Shown here in pieces: positions 61,232 to 64,000 of a stretch of 64,000 nt of DNA. Under the pieces are notes generated by a model that saw nothing but the letters and a program-made list of their open reading frames with translations, was not told the DNA's origin and made no database searches. The DNA comes from Pseudonocardia benzenivorans CB1190 (GTDB lineage: Bacteria > Actinomycetota > Actinomycetes > Mycobacteriales > Pseudonocardiaceae): the NCBI RefSeq assembly GCF_000196675.2, contig NC_015312.1, forward strand, positions 1,178,001 to 1,242,000. Reading direction: 5' to 3'. Position numbers and translations under genes: made by a program. The first letter of the stretch is position 1. Each line of letters starts with the position of its first letter.

Positions 61232-62512
61232 GTGGGTGAGCGCACGGTCCGACTCGCATACGGCCACAGCGGCTTGGAGGTGGACCTACCGGCCGGCCGG
61301 ACGACGGTCGTCGAGCCACGGCACCTGACGGTGACGACGCGACCGGAGCAGCTCGTCCGCGACGCGCTGCGCAACCCGGTCGCAGGGCCGCCGCTGCGGG
61401 AGGTCGTCCGGCCGGGGCAGCGCGTCGCGATCTCGATCTGCGACGGCACCCGCCCGCAGCCGCGCGAGCTGATGCTCACCGAGATCTTCGCCGAGCTCGA
61501 CGGGATCGTCGCACCCGACGACGTGACGATCATGGTGGCCACCGGCACCCACCGCGGCAACACCGACGACGAGCTGCTCGCCATGCTGGGCAAGGAGATC
61601 CTCGGGACCTACCGGGTCGTCAACCACGACGCGCGCGACGAGTCCACCCTGGTGTGGCGCGGTCGCCACGGCGCCGACGTGCCCGTCTGGCTCGCCCGCG
61701 ACTGGGTGGAGGCCGACGTCCGGCTCACGACCGGTTTCGTGGAACCACACTTCTTCGCCGGCTTCAGCGGCGGTCCGAAGCTCGTCGCGCCGGGGCTCGC
61801 GGCGCTGGAGACCGTCCTGACGCTGCACGACGCCCGGCGGATCGGGGACCCGAAGGCGATCTGGGGGATCTGTGAGGGCAACCCCGTCCACGACGACGTG
61901 CGCGCCATCGCCGCGGCGACCGGCGTCGACTTCGCCTGCGACGTCATCCTCGACCGCGACCAGCGCGTCGTCGCCGCGTTCGGCGGGGAGGTGCTCGCGA
62001 TGCACGCCGTCGCGCGGGAGGAGGCGCGCCGCGTCGCCATGGTCCCGGTCGACGGGCTGTTCGACGTCGTCGTCACCACCAACGCCGGGCACCCCCTCGA
62101 CCAGAACCTCTACCAGGCGGTCAAGGGCATGTCGGCGGCCGCGACCGTCGTGCGCCCCGGCGGGCGGATCGTCTGCGCCGCGGAGTGCCGCGACGGTTTC
62201 CCCGACCACGGCTCGTTCCGCGAGGTGCTGGCCTCCGCCGACTCCCCGCGCGCGCTGCTGGAGTCGATCGCCGCCCGCGAGCGGACCGTCCCGGACCAGT
62301 GGCAGGTGCAGGTGCTGGCCCGCGTCCTCGACCGGGCGCAGGTGGCGGTCCGCACCGACTTCCTCGACGCCGACGACCTGCGCTCGGCGCACCTGCTGCC
62401 GTGCGAGGACGTCCGCGCCACCGTCGACGAGGCCCTCGCCGCCGCGGGTCCCGACGCGCGTGTGTGCGTGCTCCCGGAGGGCCCGCTGACCCTGCCCTAC
62501 GTCGCCGCCTGA
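61232..62512 (+). CDS. larA: LarA-family nickel-pincer racemase/epimerase homologue
   Basis: A 426-residue LarA-like protein. The N-terminal part has VAISICDGTRPQP and IMVATGTHRGNTDDEL (first catalytic histidine), and the C-terminal hinge has TTGFVEPHFFAGFSGGPKLVAPG (second histidine and the lysine that binds the pincer cofactor). FDVVVTTNAGHPLDQNLYQAVKG follows. LarA enzymes racemise or epimerise 2-hydroxy acids with a nickel-pincer nucleotide. LarB, LarC and LarE are not in the window, so substrate and cofactor loading are open. GTG 61232 follows GGGAGGGG. Confidence 0.87.
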   Translation: MGERTVRLAYGHSGLEVDLPAGRTTVVEPRHLTVTTRPEQLVRDALRNPVAGPPLREVVRPGQRVAISICDGTRPQPRELMLTEIFAELDGIVAPDDVTIMVATGTHRGNTDDELLAMLGKEILGTYRVVNHDARDESTLVWRGRHGADVPVWLARDWVEADVRLTTGFVEPHFFAGFSGGPKLVAPGLAALETVLTLHDARRIGDPKAIWGICEGNPVHDDVRAIAAATGVDFACDVILDRDQRVVAAFGGEVLAMHAVAREEARRVAMVPVDGLFDVVVTTNAGHPLDQNLYQAVKGMSAAATVVRPGGRIVCAAECRDGFPDHGSFREVLASADSPRALLESIAARERTVPDQWQVQVLARVLDRAQVAVRTDFLDADDLRSAHLLPCEDVRATVDEALAAAGPDARVCVLPEGPLTLPYVAA

Positions 62513-62545
62513 GGCGACCGGCACGCCTCCGCCAGCCACGCACGG

Positions 62546-63388
62546 TCAGCGCATCGCGCGTGCGGCCATGATGCTGCTCAGCCGCGTCATCCCCGCGGGG
62601 GAGAGGCGGGTCAACCGCCACATCAGGCCCGCGTACCGGGGCACGGCCACGAGCGCCCTGTTGCGGTCGACGGCGCGCAGCACGTCGGCGGCCAGCGTGT
62701 CGGCGTCGTAGAGCTTCCCGCCGCTCATCTTCGTGATCATCCTGCGGGTGTCGACAGTGTCGTCGGACGGGATGCGCGGCAGATCGGACGGCGAGCCCTT
62801 GTCGAGCAACGGGGTGTCCACTCCCGCCGGGCACACGACCGTGACGCGTACGCCGTACCGGGCGGCCTCGGCGCGCAGGCTCAGCGACAGCCCGACGACC
62901 CCCCACTTCGTCGTCGCGTAGGAGGTCAGCCCCGGGCACGGGACGAGCCCGGCCATCGACGCCGTGTTGACGATGTGCCCGCGCCGCTGCTCGACCATGA
63001 CGGGATAGGCCGCGTGCACCCCGTGCACGACGCCCCGCAGGTTGACGTCGACGACGCGGTCCCAGTGGGCGGACGTCAGCTCCTCGACGGGGCCGCCGAT
63101 GCCGAGCCCGGCGTTGTTGACCATGATGTCGAGCCCGCCGCGGGCGTCGACGGTGTCGGCGACCAGCTTCTCGACGGCCGACCCGTCGCGGACGTCGAGC
63201 TCGGTGGCCACGGCGGTCCCGGGACCGCGGGCGGACATGGCGTCCGCGGCCGACGTCGCCCCCTCGATGTCGACGTCGGCCAGCACGACGGTGTCGCCGC
63301 GGGTGACGAGTGCCGCGCCGAGGGCCCTCCCGATTCCCGACGCGCCGCCCGTCACGATCGCGATCCGTGCTCTGCGCGGGTTCGTCAT
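62546..63388 (-). CDS. Short-chain dehydrogenase/reductase
   Basis: A 280-residue classical SDR. It has TGGASGIG (residues 13-20), NNAGLGIGGP, serine in IVNTASMAG and Y-x3-K (YATTKWG), then a longer C-terminal part with WRLTRLSPAGMTRLSSIM typical of the subgroup with hydrophobic substrates. ATG 63388. Convergent with larA. Confidence 0.91.
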   Translation of the reverse strand: MTNPRRARIAIVTGGASGIGRALGAALVTRGDTVVLADVDIEGATSAADAMSARGPGTAVATELDVRDGSAVEKLVADTVDARGGLDIMVNNAGLGIGGPVEELTSAHWDRVVDVNLRGVVHGVHAAYPVMVEQRRGHIVNTASMAGLVPCPGLTSYATTKWGVVGLSLSLRAEAARYGVRVTVVCPAGVDTPLLDKGSPSDLPRIPSDDTVDTRRMITKMSGGKLYDADTLAADVLRAVDRNRALVAVPRYAGLMWRLTRLSPAGMTRLSSIMAARAMR

Positions 63389-63474
63389 GCCGTCCACCCT
63401 GCCGGGCACGGCCGCGGCCTCACCAGGGCCCAAACTCCTCCGGGGGCGCGAGCCGAGGCCGCCGAGGGGCGCCC

Positions 63475-63636
63475 CTAGTCGGGGACGATCTCGATCCAGC
63501 CGCGCACGACCTCCGGTGTCACCGATCCCTGCAGGTCGGGGTGGTCGGACCGGACGTGGTCGAGCACCGCCGTCACGACGGGCCCCTCCTGGGCGTCGCG
63601 GGTCTGGAAACCGCACTCGCAGGTCACCTGGTTCAC
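63475..63636 (-). CDS. DUF1059 small protein
   Basis: A 53-residue protein (VNQVTCECGFQTRDAQEGPVV...LDHVRSDHPD). The CxCGF motif and the HVRSDHP histidines are the conserved DUF1059 residues and could bind metal. GTG 63636 has GGAGC upstream. Same strand as the SDR gene, 86 bp upstream of it. Confidence 0.8.
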   Translation of the reverse strand: MNQVTCECGFQTRDAQEGPVVTAVLDHVRSDHPDLQGSVTPEVVRGWIEIVPD

Positions 63637-63735
63637 AGCTGCTCCGATCGTCGGACTCCGCGGCGCCGGCTCCGGCGCCCTTGCCGATCCGAAAGTATTG
63701 ACACCGACCCTGCCGAAAACCTGCAATTGTGCGTC

Positions 63736-64000
63736 GTGGTCCGGATCCAGCTGCACGGACGCTTCGCGCTCGCGGTCGACGGCAGGTCCGTCGAGCAGGC
63801 CTTGCCCGGCCGGCGCGGCAGGCTGCTGGTCGCGCTGCTGGCCGATGCGCGGCACGGCCCGGTCGACCGCAGGACGATCGTGGAACGGCTGTGGGCACCG
63901 GCGACCCCGCCCGACGGCGCCTCTGCGACGTTCACCGCGCTGCTGTCCAAGGTCCGGGCCCTGGCCGCGCCCGCGGAGATCCGGGGCCGGTCCGGTCTGC
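63736..64000 (+). CDS. SARP/AfsR-type regulator, N-terminal part (runs off the window)
   Basis: The frame opens with GTG 63736 (VVRIQLHGRFALAVDGRSVEQ...) and continues to the end of the window. It matches the OmpR-like winged helix that starts SARP/BTAD regulators (LPGRRGRLLVALLADARHGPVDRRTIVERLW followed by the SKVRAL recognition helix). The BTAD and any ATPase part are outside the window. Confidence 0.78.
   Translation, partial: MVRIQLHGRFALAVDGRSVEQALPGRRGRLLVALLADARHGPVDRRTIVERLWAPATPPDGASATFTALLSKVRALAAPAEIRGRSGL

Overview
This window comes from a very GC-rich actinobacterium, most likely a member of the Pseudonocardiaceae (inference). The evidence is strong GC3 bias, frequent GTG starts, GTGA/ATGA stop-start overlaps, a mycoredoxin, a WhiB7 regulator, and a left flank whose gene content I recall from mycobacterial chromosomes (nudC, mrx1, uvrD2, whiB7, ABC1 kinase, DUF2342, UPF0182).

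1-13.3 kb is core chromosome: the 3' end of an M16 peptidase gene, nudC, mrx1, uvrD2, whiB7 with a complete-looking leader (AT-rich promoter, uORF, rho-independent terminator), a small gene, an ABC1 kinase gene coupled to a ThiF/docking-like gene, a YgjP-type metallopeptidase, a DUF2342 protein and a UPF0182 membrane protein.

13.5-26.3 kb is an integrated actinomycete integrative and conjugative element (AICE) of about 12.7 kb in the 3' half of an initiator tRNA gene. It carries integrase, excisionase, a RepA-like ATPase, a prim-pol, an FtsK/TraB translocase, two or more small membrane or spread-like proteins, a GntR-P-loop fusion regulator with a guanylate-kinase-like partner, and a cargo end with a DUF3800 protein and a (p)ppGpp-synthetase-like gene overlapping a small ORF. 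An 86-bp imperfect direct repeat marks both ends.

26.3-33 kb is chromosome again: DUF2252, an ion channel, a BASS-type transporter, a SnoaL-LUD fusion divergent from an ECF41/SigJ sigma factor, and a DHFR-like protein. 33-41 kb is a nest of insertion sequences: an IS110 relic cut by an IS256-type element, itself interrupted by two different IS110-type elements and truncated by an IS21-type element, next to an acyl-CoA carboxylase fragment.

42.8-57 kb is the most interesting part: a catabolic locus with two divergent arms. Leftward run an NCS1 permease (with an extra C-terminal CxxC-CxxC ribbon), a succinate-semialdehyde-type aldehyde dehydrogenase and an acyl-CoA-dehydrogenase-like gene. Rightward run HyuA/HyuB (ATP-dependent hydantoinase/oxoprolinase-type subunits), then a five-gene soluble diiron monooxygenase orthologous in order and sequence to toluene-4-monooxygenase TmoABCDE but without the TmoF reductase, then a PucR/CdaR-type regulator. 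All six iron ligands are conserved, but several pocket and channel residues differ from toluene monooxygenase. With an NCS1 importer, a lactam-opening enzyme pair and SSADH, I infer a route for a small cyclic nitrogen compound (lactam, hydantoin or N-heterocycle) rather than toluene.

57-64 kb is chromosomal: LysR/SDR divergent pair, ArsR with a self-overlapping operator-promoter plus a glyoxalase-fold protein, a FAD-monooxygenase remnant, a DivIVA-like protein, a stand-alone LarA homologue, an SDR, DUF1059, and the start of a SARP-type regulator.
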